Shown piece by piece: positions 45,042 to 53,993 of a DNA stretch of 58,402 nt; the stretch's first letter is position 1, and each line of letters opens with the position of its first letter. Below the pieces are notes generated by a model. The model saw nothing but the letters and a program-made list of their open reading frames with translations, had not been told where the DNA came from and searched no databases. Source of the stretch: Patescibacteria group bacterium (GTDB taxonomy: Bacteria; Patescibacteriota; Patescibacteriia; Patescibacteriales; WJLG01); contig JAQUPS010000008.1 in the NCBI GenBank assembly GCA_028716485.1, forward strand, positions 1 through 58,402, written 5' to 3'. A program made the position numbers and the translations under genes.

Positions 45042-45058
45042 CAAAGGCTAATATTAAA

Positions 45059-45092
45059 CAAAAAACAGTCTTATTTAATATGACTGTTTTTT
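45059..45092 (+). terminator. Terminator downstream of tRNA-His
   Basis: AAAAAACAGTC and GACTGTTTTTT pair perfectly around TTATTTAATAT. Confidence 0.9.
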
Positions 45093-45206
45093 GTTTTTTG
45101 CAATAAAAAGATTATATTTTACCCCGCGAAATCATCCTCTTGACCGCGTGTAAAATTGCCTGCCAATATGCTATAATAATAGCAAATTAAGACGAAGAAA
45201 TTCTTT

Positions 45207-46640
45207 ATGGATTTCCGAAAATATTTAAAGATTTTTTCCCAAAACGATAACTCGCTGCTGGAATTTTTAGCTGTAGTGTCGTTTTTTGTCGTGGCTGTTC
45301 CGCTGTGGATGTTTTTGCATTTTTGGAGCCTGCTGATTTTTGCTGTTTTGCTCGCCAACCTGCTCATTTTAATCGTTCACTATAAAAATATTTCTGTTCC
45401 GATTTTAAGCTCCGTCGTCGCCAAAGAATATGAAAAAATTAAAATCAAAACTTTTTTGGATGAAGGCAACCATCGGCTCAGGTATTTTTTAGACAAAAAT
45501 TATTTGCGATTATTGCGCCATTCAGCGCTGTTGTTCATCACCGCGGAAGATAACCGCGAATTATTGGTTGAGCTGGGAATAAAACAGCAGGAAAAAGAAA
45601 AGTTCTTCCAGGAATATCCTTCCTTGTTTAAAGCGCAAAAGCGGCAAGCTTTGCATTTTTCCGCCGCCGGATCTTTAACGCTCATTGTCGCCGCTTTTGT
45701 TTTGTCCATCATCTTCGCGCCGCAAACCAATGCCTCCACTTTCGGCTGGCTGCAAGCTGATTGGAGCGGAGGAATTTCCACTATCGCTATGGCCGCCCAT
45801 CCTGATAACAAAACCGGTTGGAATAAATATTATTCCAAAGATTCCACCGTTGAGGCTTCCTCATCGGTGAGTATAAATGCTACTACGACTATCACAATGT
45901 ACACGAGTAATACTGATTTCTCGTCGAATACTTCCGCGAACGCGTATGTTGCCAGCGGTTCGATATATATGCTCAAACCGACAAATGCAACGTGCGCGCA
46001 CAACGATCAATGTTCTAACAATTCCTGTCTCAATGGGACATGCTTTGTTTGCGGCGTTGATACTGTCGCCTATTATGGCGGGAAATATGACGCCAACGGC
46101 ATTTCCACCACCACTGGCGGCTATTACCGCACCGTCGCCATCGGCGATCAATGCTGGCTGAAAGAAAATTTAGCAACGACTAAATATAATGACAATTCGG
46201 ATATCCCAAACATAACGGATCAGACTGCTTGGGCAAGCGACACAACCGGCGCTTATTGTTGGTATAACAATGACTATAATACCTATGGAAAAATTTACGG
46301 AGGATTATATAATTTTTACGCGGTCAATACGGGGAAACTTTGTCCATCCGGCTGGCATGTCCCAAGCCATTCAGAATTTACCGCCTTGTATGATTATTTA
46401 GGCGGGACTTCAGCGGTTGGCGCTGAATTATCGGCCGCTCCTCCTGTTTGGGGTGGAAACAATTCCACTGGTTTTGCGGCTCTTAAAAGCGGCTTCCGCG
46501 ATAGTACCGGATTTAATTATTTTGGCGGATACACAAACATCAAGATATCCGATGGTTCTCATTTTCAAATTCAAGGCGGCGTTAGTGGTTATTTCGAACC
46601 ATATACGGTTTATGGCGAATCGGTTCGTTGCCTTAAATGA
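45207..46640 (+). CDS. Membrane-anchored FISUMP-domain surface protein, paralogue A
   Basis: A 477-aa protein. N-terminal transmembrane helices lie at about residues 15-60 (LAVVSFFVVAVPLWMFLHFWSLLIFAVLLANLLILIVHY). A charged cytoplasmic segment follows, then a third helix near 150-170 (HFSAAGSLTLIVAAFVLSIIFAPQTNA). The exported part has a Ser/Thr-rich stretch, a Cys cluster (CAHNDQCSNNSCLNGTCFVCG) and a C-terminal FISUMP domain: GDQCWLKENLATTKYNDNS, GAYCWYNNDYNTYG, GKLCPSGWHVPSHSEFTAL, VRCLK. FISUMP domains are extracellular modules of unknown function first noted in Fibrobacter. An extended -10 (TGCTATAAT) lies 29 bases upstream. Confidence 0.85.
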   Translation: MDFRKYLKIFSQNDNSLLEFLAVVSFFVVAVPLWMFLHFWSLLIFAVLLANLLILIVHYKNISVPILSSVVAKEYEKIKIKTFLDEGNHRLRYFLDKNYLRLLRHSALLFITAEDNRELLVELGIKQQEKEKFFQEYPSLFKAQKRQALHFSAAGSLTLIVAAFVLSIIFAPQTNASTFGWLQADWSGGISTIAMAAHPDNKTGWNKYYSKDSTVEASSSVSINATTTITMYTSNTDFSSNTSANAYVASGSIYMLKPTNATCAHNDQCSNNSCLNGTCFVCGVDTVAYYGGKYDANGISTTTGGYYRTVAIGDQCWLKENLATTKYNDNSDIPNITDQTAWASDTTGAYCWYNNDYNTYGKIYGGLYNFYAVNTGKLCPSGWHVPSHSEFTALYDYLGGTSAVGAELSAAPPVWGGNNSTGFAALKSGFRDSTGFNYFGGYTNIKISDGSHFQIQGGVSGYFEPYTVYGESVRCLK

Positions 46641-46706
46641 CTCAATTCTTTTAAAGTTGGAATAATAAGTCTAAGAAATCACCTGTCGAATTGTTCTTAA
46701 AAGTGC

Positions 46707-46712
46707 TATAAT
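46707..46712 (+). promoter_or_regulatory. Extended -10 of FISUMP paralogue B
   Basis: TGC-TATAAT followed by TAAAGCGC. Closely similar motifs precede paralogue A (45172) and the FN3 gene (48346), which suggests shared control. Confidence 0.6.
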
Positions 46713-46726
46713 TAAAGCGCGTTAAG

Positions 46727-48286
46727 ATGAAAGAATTATTAATGAAAATCAGGGAAAATCTAAGAAATTTTTTCCGTAGCGATAATTTATTGCTGGATTT
46801 TTTAATAGCTGCATCTTTTATCGTTGTCGCCGTGCCGCTGTGGATGTTTTTGCATTATCAGAGTCTGCTTGTCTTCGCGGTCTTGCTGATTAACTTGCTG
46901 ATCTACATCACCCATTACAAAAAGATTTCTATTCCGCTTTTGAGCGATTTGGTTGCCGGAGAATATAAAAGAATCAAGGCCAAAGCGTATTTAAAGAAAG
47001 ACATTCATCTGATAAAATATGAGTTGAAGATAAATTATTGGGAGCTGCTGCGCCATCAGGCCTTATTGCTTGGCTATGTTTTAGAGATAAATTATTTGAA
47101 GCTACTCCATTATCTGGCCCTGCTGTTCCGGAACATGGAGGACAATCATAAATTGCTGATTAATTGGAATGATCCGGCCGGAGCGGAGATTGACGAGAAA
47201 TTATTATCAGCGGAGCAGAAAGAAAAGCGTTTGATAAAAAGGAAGTCTTTGCAGCAGCTCGCTCTGGCGCTGAAAACTCAAAAACAGCGGGCGATGCGCT
47301 TCACGGCTTTAAGTTCTCTGGCGCTGATTGCCGCCGTTTTTACCCTGTCCGTTTTTTTAAGCTCGCCGATCAACGCGATGACTTTCGGCTGGATTCAGTC
47401 CGATTGGAGCGAGGGAGTTTCCACTATCGCCATAGCCGTTCACCCCACCGACAAAACTACTTGGACAAAATATTATTCTAAAAGTTCCGGCATCGAGGCT
47501 TCCTCGTCGGTGAGCATAAACACTATCGCTACCACCACGATATACACGAGCCAGGCTGATTTCTCCGCCAATACTTCCGTTAACGCGTACGCGACTACCA
47601 GCGGTTCAATCGTTATGCTGAAACCGACAGGCGCGACATGTACTAAAAGTTCCCAATGCGCTAATAATTCCTGCACCGGCGGGGTTTGCTTCGCCTGCGG
47701 CACCGACGCTGTAACTTATTACGCTTATAATTATCCGACTGTTCAAATCGGCACCCAATGCTGGTTTAAAGAAAATTTAAGAACAACCAAATATAATGAC
47801 AATGCGGATATTTCAAATTTAACAGTAAATACCGATTGGCAGAGTACTACGGCCGGCGCTTATTGTTGGTATAGCAATGATTATGCTACTTATGGAGCTA
47901 ACGGAGCCTTATATAATTTTCGGGCGGTCGATACAGGAAAACTCTGTCCGTTTGGCTGGAGCGTCCCGAACACTACGCAGTTAGCCACTTTAAATAGTTA
48001 TTTGTCTGTAAATGGCCAAGGCGGCTCTGGTACTGAAGCTGGAACTAAGGCGAAAGCAGCTTCCCCTACTTGGGATGGAACCAATACCTCCGGCTTTACT
48101 GGTCTTAAATTCGGCTATCGCGCCTCCACCGGAGGGTTTAGTTCCGGCCTCGATGTTATATGGTCATCAACAGCTAAAAATTCAACGAATGCTTATTATC
48201 GATTGTTGATGACGGCAAGTACAATTTTTGATATCGGTGATAATGGTTTTAATACCGGCGGTAATGTGCGGTGCTTAAAAAATTAA
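46727..48286 (+). CDS. Membrane-anchored FISUMP-domain surface protein, paralogue B
   Basis: A 519-aa paralogue of the preceding gene with the same plan. It has two N-terminal helices (FLIAASFIVVAVPLWMFLHYQSLLVFAVLLINLLIYI), a cytoplasmic segment about 40 residues longer with repeated LRHQALLL / LLHYLALLF helices, a third helix near 205-225, the Cys cluster CTKSSQCANNSCTGGVCFACG and the FISUMP domain (GTQCWFKENLRTTKYNDNA, GAYCWYSNDYATYG, GKLCPFGWSVPNTTQLATL, VRCLKN). The extra internal repeat shows how the cytoplasmic part grew. It lies 86 bases after paralogue A. Confidence 0.85.
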   Translation: MKELLMKIRENLRNFFRSDNLLLDFLIAASFIVVAVPLWMFLHYQSLLVFAVLLINLLIYITHYKKISIPLLSDLVAGEYKRIKAKAYLKKDIHLIKYELKINYWELLRHQALLLGYVLEINYLKLLHYLALLFRNMEDNHKLLINWNDPAGAEIDEKLLSAEQKEKRLIKRKSLQQLALALKTQKQRAMRFTALSSLALIAAVFTLSVFLSSPINAMTFGWIQSDWSEGVSTIAIAVHPTDKTTWTKYYSKSSGIEASSSVSINTIATTTIYTSQADFSANTSVNAYATTSGSIVMLKPTGATCTKSSQCANNSCTGGVCFACGTDAVTYYAYNYPTVQIGTQCWFKENLRTTKYNDNADISNLTVNTDWQSTTAGAYCWYSNDYATYGANGALYNFRAVDTGKLCPFGWSVPNTTQLATLNSYLSVNGQGGSGTEAGTKAKAASPTWDGTNTSGFTGLKFGYRASTGGFSSGLDVIWSSTAKNSTNAYYRLLMTASTIFDIGDNGFNTGGNVRCLKN

Positions 48287-48345
48287 GCCGTCTGCCAATG
48301 GACCGGCAGGTTTAGTAATTTAATCATTTTTTCAGACGAATAGGT

Positions 48346-48351
48346 TATAAT
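48346..48351 (+). promoter_or_regulatory. -10 box of the FN3 surface protein operon
   Basis: TATAAT within GGTTATAATAAAAGCGCC, matching the motif before the FISUMP paralogues. Confidence 0.55.
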
Positions 48352-48387
48352 AAAAGCGCCCAAACAAGAATAAAATATACTATAGAA

Positions 48388-51300
48388 ATGAAAAGACTAT
48401 TTTCCAACAAAATATTTTATCCGATTTGCTTTTTAGCGATAGGGTTTTTTGTTTTTGCCGGACTGGCCGGGACGGCCAAGGCCGACGTGGTCAATACCGC
48501 CACATCCACTTCCGCGGTCAAGGATTTTAGCGGCGGTTCGGTCAGTATTGTTTTCAGCTGGGTGGCCACCACTTCTCCCGGGGTTACGGCAGTAGCTATG
48601 CAAGTGCGGAGCGGTTCGGCTGCTTCGCCGGATGTCAATTGGACTGCCTGGACAACGGTCGCCAACAGCGGTGATTCTGTGGGGAGCAGTATTGCGAGTA
48701 ATCGGTATTTTCAGTATCGCGCCATTCTCACTTCCACTGACATCAGCCAGGTGCCAACCGTTGATAGCGTCACAATCACTCGGAACGCCTACCCGGCTAC
48801 TTCCACTCTTGTTTCCTCAATTTATGATTCCAGTTCCGGAGCTAATTTAATTCCCAAAATTTCTTGGACCGCTTTTGGCACTTCGACAAATGTGGATGTT
48901 GAATTTCAAATCAGGTCATCGGCCGCTTCTTCCACTCTGTTATCCGCCCCCTGGTGCGGTTATGCCGATACGGGCGACACTTGCGCGGGAACTAACTATT
49001 TCGACCGCACCAAGAACGGCGCGCAGATTACCGATGCAAATCATCCCTTGATGCATGGCAGTAATGACCGCTACTTCCAATATCGCGCCACTATTTTATC
49101 CAACGGTATGAGCGCTCCGACTTTTGACGACGTTACTGTCACCTATGTGGTCAATTCTCCGCCGGCGTTTGCCTCCACCACCACCGCCATTCAACAAACT
49201 TCCGACGGCAAGGTGCTGATTAAATATACCGCCTATGATCCGGATACGGCCGCTTCGGGCGTGGGCTGTCCCAATTGCGTGGTCGCGACCTTGCGCTATT
49301 CCGCCGATAACGGCGTTTCTTGGACCAGCATTCCCAACCAATATTTTTCAACTCCGGCCGGCGCCAATCAGGGTTTTGCCACTTCCACTATTGCCACAGC
49401 CTCGACTTCTTATCAGATTCTCTGGGACGCCAAGAGCCAGATTTCCGGCGTTTACACGACAAATGCCAAAATTGAGATAACGTTAAATGATAGGGAGGGC
49501 GGAAACAATACGGCCGTGGTAACTACCGCCGCTTTTCCGCTCGATGTTTCTAATCCGGCAATGGGAACTTACCCGGTAATCATCGACGCTCACGGAGCGG
49601 CGGTTAACGGCGCTGTCGCCCACCTGACTCTTAGCGCGAGTGACGAGACGCCTGGTTTGAAAATGTGCGTGACCCTTGACGGCGCTTATGCCGGCTGTAC
49701 TTTTAGCGCGGATTACAATTCGACCAGCAGCATTGTTTTGACCGCCGACCCCAAGCGCGTTTATGTCGCGTTCAAAGACGCTTACCAAAATATTTCCACT
49801 GCCAGCGCCATCGCCCCGGAAGCCCCCAACGCCATTATTATCAGGGACGTTTCCGATGTTGCCGCCAACGCTTATCAGGAGTTTGTTGTTTGGAAGGCCT
49901 GGAGTTCGGCGGCCTTCAAGTATTACCACGTTGAACATTCCACTGATGGCACCACCTACGCGACGTTTACCCCGATCAGCGACAACAGTGTTAATTTTTA
50001 TTTTGATCAGAATTTGACAAAGGACAACCACTATTATTATCGCGTCTATACCGAAGACACTGGCGGCAACAAATCTTTTTATACTTCGGTGGTCAGCGAT
50101 GTGGCCGACGGCACGGGCGGCACCAACCCCAACCCGCCCATCATCTCCAATGTGCAAGTGATAGCCACTACTACGCAGTCGGCGACAATTGAATGGGATA
50201 CCAACGAGCTGGCTAATTCCTCAGTCCATTATTCCCTTGATTTGAATTATCTTAGCACTGCCGGCTCATTGTCGATGCTGCAAGACGCGACCCATATCGG
50301 CCGCCATCATGTGGTTTTGACCGATTTAGAGGCCGGGCAAACTTATCATTTTACCGTGGAATCGCAGAATATTCTGGGCATTTCCGGAACGGACAACAAC
50401 GAGAACAACGGCTATCAATTCACAACCGTCTCCGGACCGGTAATCAGCAACGTCACCGCCAATAGTCTGACTAACACTGGCGCTACCATTGTTTGGAATA
50501 CTGATACCGCGGCCAACTCCACTGTTTATTACACTACTTCCACGTCTTATACCACTTTTGAAAATGCCGGAGACAGCGCGGCGGTGGAAAGCCATGAAGT
50601 GTCGTTGACGCAGCTCACCAGAGGCACCACTTATTATTATTATGTTGAATCCGGCGTAGCCACCGATAATAATGCCGGTAATTATTATACTTTCAGTACG
50701 CCGTCGGATAATGTCGCTCCGGTCATCAACGGCGCTACTTCCACGGTAATCACCGATACCCACGCGGTAATTAATTGGATCACCAACGAGCTATCCGATT
50801 CCAGAGTTGTCTATGGCACGCAGACAGGCAATTATACTCTGGACAGCGCCGACACTAATTTGGCCACTGATCACAAAATAATTCTCTCCAGCCTTGCCTC
50901 TTCCACCACTTACTATTATAAGGTTATTTCCATCGATGCCAGCGGCAATGAAGCTTCCTCCACCACGGAATTATCATTTACCACTTTGCAGAAGCTGTCG
51001 CAGGAATCGGATGTGCTGCTTAGGGAACAGCAGGCGGAGCAAACCGGCGAAACTGCCGGCGCCGCCAGCGTCACCTGCCCGGTCTGTCAGACCTGCGCGG
51101 TCTGCAGCGGCGGCGGAGGGATTATCGCGATCGACCGGACCAAGCCGGTTATCAGCGGATTGAGCGTAGCCAGTATTAACGGGACAAGCGTCAAAGTGAT
51201 TTGGCAGACGGATAAGCTGGCGAACAGCTTGGTTCAATACGGGACAACGGCGGAATATCGCGACGGACAGCTCAGCACGGATTTGACCAAAGATCACGGG

Positions 51301-51912
51301 ATAATTTTATATAATCTGACTCCCGCGACGACTTATGCTTATCGGGTTTCTTCGATTGACGGCAATGGCAATCTCAGCCAATCCGGCGATCTTATTTTCC
51401 GGACCAACGATGCTCTGGGTTTGCCCAGTGTCGCGACCAGTACTTTTGAGAGTATTTCCAAGGACACTTCCTTCATTTCCGCCATGGACAAGGCGGCCAG
51501 TTATCTCTCGGCCATGGCCAATCAGGTTTCCGTCGCTGTCTTGGAATCGTCGCTTAATAAACAATACGATTTGATCAGGCAGCTGTCCGATTCCACGCCC
51601 GCGCCTTTGCTTTCCGGCGAACCCAAGGTGATCACTACTTCCGATACCGCGACGGTTGTCTGGCGCACGGATAAAAATTCCAATTCTCTGGTCGCCATCG
51701 CTGACGCGGCCAAGTTTACGCAAAGCGGCGGCGCCAATGTCTATTCTCAGGTTGTCGGTAATTCCACCGAAGCGGTCACCACTCACACGGTAACAATTTC
51801 CGATCTCCAGCCGGAAACGGTTTATCATTACCAAGTAAGGTCAATGACCGGCATCGGAGCCTTGAGCAAATCGGGCGATTTCACTTTTATCACCAAGCCC
51901 AAAGAATTGTAA
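48388..51912 (+). CDS. Giant secreted fibronectin type III repeat protein (N-terminal part)
   Basis: A 1174-aa protein with signal peptide (IFYPICFLAIGFFVFAGLAGTAKAD). The first 450 residues hold two immunoglobulin-like blocks with FQYRA(I/T) strands, probably discoidin/CBM-like. From about residue 580 come at least five FN3-type modules of the purple-acid-phosphatase/metallophos N-terminal style (PVISNVTANSLTNTGATIVWNTDTAANSTVYY..., L..GTTYYYYVES). A Cys cluster CPVCQTCAVC at about 896-905 interrupts them. Thr/Ser content is high. It ends at TAA in the middle of the domain pattern, and the reading frame continues beyond. Likely a cell-surface adhesin or sheath. Confidence 0.85.
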   Translation: MKRLFSNKIFYPICFLAIGFFVFAGLAGTAKADVVNTATSTSAVKDFSGGSVSIVFSWVATTSPGVTAVAMQVRSGSAASPDVNWTAWTTVANSGDSVGSSIASNRYFQYRAILTSTDISQVPTVDSVTITRNAYPATSTLVSSIYDSSSGANLIPKISWTAFGTSTNVDVEFQIRSSAASSTLLSAPWCGYADTGDTCAGTNYFDRTKNGAQITDANHPLMHGSNDRYFQYRATILSNGMSAPTFDDVTVTYVVNSPPAFASTTTAIQQTSDGKVLIKYTAYDPDTAASGVGCPNCVVATLRYSADNGVSWTSIPNQYFSTPAGANQGFATSTIATASTSYQILWDAKSQISGVYTTNAKIEITLNDREGGNNTAVVTTAAFPLDVSNPAMGTYPVIIDAHGAAVNGAVAHLTLSASDETPGLKMCVTLDGAYAGCTFSADYNSTSSIVLTADPKRVYVAFKDAYQNISTASAIAPEAPNAIIIRDVSDVAANAYQEFVVWKAWSSAAFKYYHVEHSTDGTTYATFTPISDNSVNFYFDQNLTKDNHYYYRVYTEDTGGNKSFYTSVVSDVADGTGGTNPNPPIISNVQVIATTTQSATIEWDTNELANSSVHYSLDLNYLSTAGSLSMLQDATHIGRHHVVLTDLEAGQTYHFTVESQNILGISGTDNNENNGYQFTTVSGPVISNVTANSLTNTGATIVWNTDTAANSTVYYTTSTSYTTFENAGDSAAVESHEVSLTQLTRGTTYYYYVESGVATDNNAGNYYTFSTPSDNVAPVINGATSTVITDTHAVINWITNELSDSRVVYGTQTGNYTLDSADTNLATDHKIILSSLASSTTYYYKVISIDASGNEASSTTELSFTTLQKLSQESDVLLREQQAEQTGETAGAASVTCPVCQTCAVCSGGGGIIAIDRTKPVISGLSVASINGTSVKVIWQTDKLANSLVQYGTTAEYRDGQLSTDLTKDHGIILYNLTPATTYAYRVSSIDGNGNLSQSGDLIFRTNDALGLPSVATSTFESISKDTSFISAMDKAASYLSAMANQVSVAVLESSLNKQYDLIRQLSDSTPAPLLSGEPKVITTSDTATVVWRTDKNSNSLVAIADAAKFTQSGGANVYSQVVGNSTEAVTTHTVTISDLQPETVYHYQVRSMTGIGALSKSGDFTFITKPKEL

Positions 51913-51936
51913 ATCAGCAATTATACCATCGAGAAA

Positions 51937-52584
51937 GTGAATGCCCAGACGGCGATCTTCCACTGGCTGACCAATAATGATACGGATTCGTCCGTCAGAT
52001 ACACCCCTTATCGGAATGGCGTGCTGGATGTTCAATCGGCCGCGACGGTAAACAACAAGAACTATACCACTCTTCATGAAGTGACCATCGACAATTTCGA
52101 ATCAGGGATTATTTACGAAATTGATTTGTCCGGCAAAGATGTTAAAGGAAAAATAATCAGCCAAAAAATAACATCTTTTTCCACGGGCGCGGATAATTTC
52201 CCCCCGGTAATCTATCAAGTCCAAACAGAATCCGCCTTGTCCGCCGGCAAAGAATCCAATGTGCAGACGATTATTTCCTGGCTGACCGATGAGCCGGCCA
52301 CTTCCCAAGTTTTCTATCAGCAGGGCGTGGGAACGGTTGACGAAAATGCCTGGGAGAAAACTCAGCTTGATCCCAACTATTCCAAAAAACACATCGTAGT
52401 CCTAACCAAATTTGAAGCCGGGCAGATTTATCAATTCAAATTGCAAAGCGCCGACTCCAATAATAATCTGGCCATCTCCAAAATTTATACTATTTTGGCG
52501 CCCAAACAGCAGGAGTCGGTCTTCCAGGTCATTATCAAGAACTTCGAGGATATTTTCGGCTGGACCAATAAGATCAGCAGATAA
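51937..52584 (+). CDS. C-terminal remainder of the FN3 protein, separated by an in-frame TAA
   Basis: This ORF is in the same frame as the preceding gene. Without the TAA at 51910-51912 the text would read KPKEL-x-ISNYTIEKVNAQTAIFHWLTNNDTDSSVRYTPY, a seamless next FN3 module. Two further modules follow (PPVIYQVQTESALSAGKE..., IYQFKLQSADSNNN), then a C-terminal hydrophilic tail with FQVIIKNFEDIFGW. The GTG at 51937 is an unlikely true start because it falls inside a beta strand. A single-base change from AAA to TAA, a sequencing error or programmed readthrough would all explain it. Confidence 0.7.
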   Translation: MNAQTAIFHWLTNNDTDSSVRYTPYRNGVLDVQSAATVNNKNYTTLHEVTIDNFESGIIYEIDLSGKDVKGKIISQKITSFSTGADNFPPVIYQVQTESALSAGKESNVQTIISWLTDEPATSQVFYQQGVGTVDENAWEKTQLDPNYSKKHIVVLTKFEAGQIYQFKLQSADSNNNLAISKIYTILAPKQQESVFQVIIKNFEDIFGWTNKISR

Positions 52585-52587
52585 ATT

Positions 52588-53976
52588 ATGGCTAATAAAC
52601 CGATCGTCAAAGCGGAAAAATTGAGTGTCACTTATATGATGGGCCGGCCCAATCAGGTGAACGCCCTCACCGATGCCAATCTGGAAATTTTTCCGGGCGA
52701 GTTTGTGATTTTTTTCGGCCCTTCAGGCTGCGGAAAATCAACTTTGCTTTACGCGGTGGCCGGCTTGGAGCGGAATATCCAGGGCGACATTTTTATCGAC
52801 GGGAAAAATCTGGCCAAGTTCAATGAAAAGGAATTGGACAACCACCGCCAGCACACCATCGGCATGATTTTTCAGGCTTATTATCTGATCAGCTCTTTAA
52901 GCGTTTTCAATAATATCGTCTTGCCGCAATTTCCCCTAAACGTCAAAAATAAAGAGCGGGAAAAGAAAGCGGTCGATCTTTTGTCTTTTTTTGGCGTTAA
53001 GGAACAGATAAAAAAATACCCCAATGAGCTTTCCGGCGGCCAGCAGCAGCGCATCGCGATCTGCCGATCGCTGATCAATGATCCGAATTTGATTTTGGCC
53101 GACGAGCCGACCGGCAATCTTGATTCCAAATCAGCCACCGACGTGATGAATCTTTTATTGGAGCTGAATGAGAAAAAAGGCAAGACCGTCATTCTAGTCA
53201 CCCACAGCCCGGGCAGCCTTGATTACGCCCACCGGGTTTTTTACATGAAGGACGGAAAAATAATCGATGTGAAAGTCAATCGCCAGCCCGGCGAACCGGT
53301 TAAGAAAGAGGTTACCGAGGCCAATGTGCTGGCCAAGGATCTGGAGACGGTTTCGGGCGGCGCGGGAACCGGCGGCAGCCAGATCAACAAGAGCTTGGAA
53401 TTGCTGGCCCGGACCTATTCCAATATTGCCGGCCAATTCGGCAGCCTGCTGATCCCGTTCAAGGCCAAGCAGATCGTTTCCGAAGTTTTAACCAGCTTGG
53501 GCAATCATGATATCGAGGCGCTGGAAAAAGAAGTGGAAGATTTGCTGAAAAAAATCTTATCGCAGGAAGATTTCAAAAGTTTCCTTGACCGGGGAGTGGG
53601 CGATTTCGGCTTGGGGCTGGATAAGCGCACCGCGGAAAAATTATCCGAAAAAATATACCAGATAGTCGCCGAGATCAGGGACATGGAAGAGCAGGAAAAA
53701 CAGCTGGGCGCGGGGATCGTCCAGGATAACGATAAGGAAGTGAAGGATATCCGGGAATATCTTTTCGAGGCTTTTGATGTTAAAATCCATGACCGGCTGC
53801 AATTGGAGCGGGTGAATTCTTTCATCAAGCAAAGATTGGAAAATAAAATCGACGGCAAGCAATTTTCCGCCAATTTGGATAAATCTTTAAAGGAAGGCGG
53901 AGTGAATTTGGAAACCCGCCTGGCGCGCAAGCTGGCTCAGCGCCTCGAATTGTTGATTTTGGGCAAATTAAGATAA
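52588..53976 (+). CDS. ABC transporter ATPase (MacB/LolD type) with C-terminal extension
   Basis: A 462-aa protein, starting 3 bases after the FN3 ORF. Residues 1-230 are a MacB/LolD-type ATPase: Walker A GPSGCGKST, Q-loop GMIFQAYYLISSLSV, signature LSGGQQQRIAICRSL, Walker B LILADEPTGNLDSKSA and VTHSPGSLDYAHR. An unusual extension of about 230 residues follows. It is helical and charged (EALEKEVEDLLKKILSQEDF, VQDNDKEVKDIREYLFEAFDV), with no family recognised. Together with the next gene it forms a mechanotransmission-type exporter. The operon suggests it handles the FN3 or FISUMP surface proteins, by inference from position. Confidence 0.93.
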   Translation: MANKPIVKAEKLSVTYMMGRPNQVNALTDANLEIFPGEFVIFFGPSGCGKSTLLYAVAGLERNIQGDIFIDGKNLAKFNEKELDNHRQHTIGMIFQAYYLISSLSVFNNIVLPQFPLNVKNKEREKKAVDLLSFFGVKEQIKKYPNELSGGQQQRIAICRSLINDPNLILADEPTGNLDSKSATDVMNLLLELNEKKGKTVILVTHSPGSLDYAHRVFYMKDGKIIDVKVNRQPGEPVKKEVTEANVLAKDLETVSGGAGTGGSQINKSLELLARTYSNIAGQFGSLLIPFKAKQIVSEVLTSLGNHDIEALEKEVEDLLKKILSQEDFKSFLDRGVGDFGLGLDKRTAEKLSEKIYQIVAEIRDMEEQEKQLGAGIVQDNDKEVKDIREYLFEAFDVKIHDRLQLERVNSFIKQRLENKIDGKQFSANLDKSLKEGGVNLETRLARKLAQRLELLILGKLR

Positions 53977-53993
53977 AATCAATCAAATCAAAT

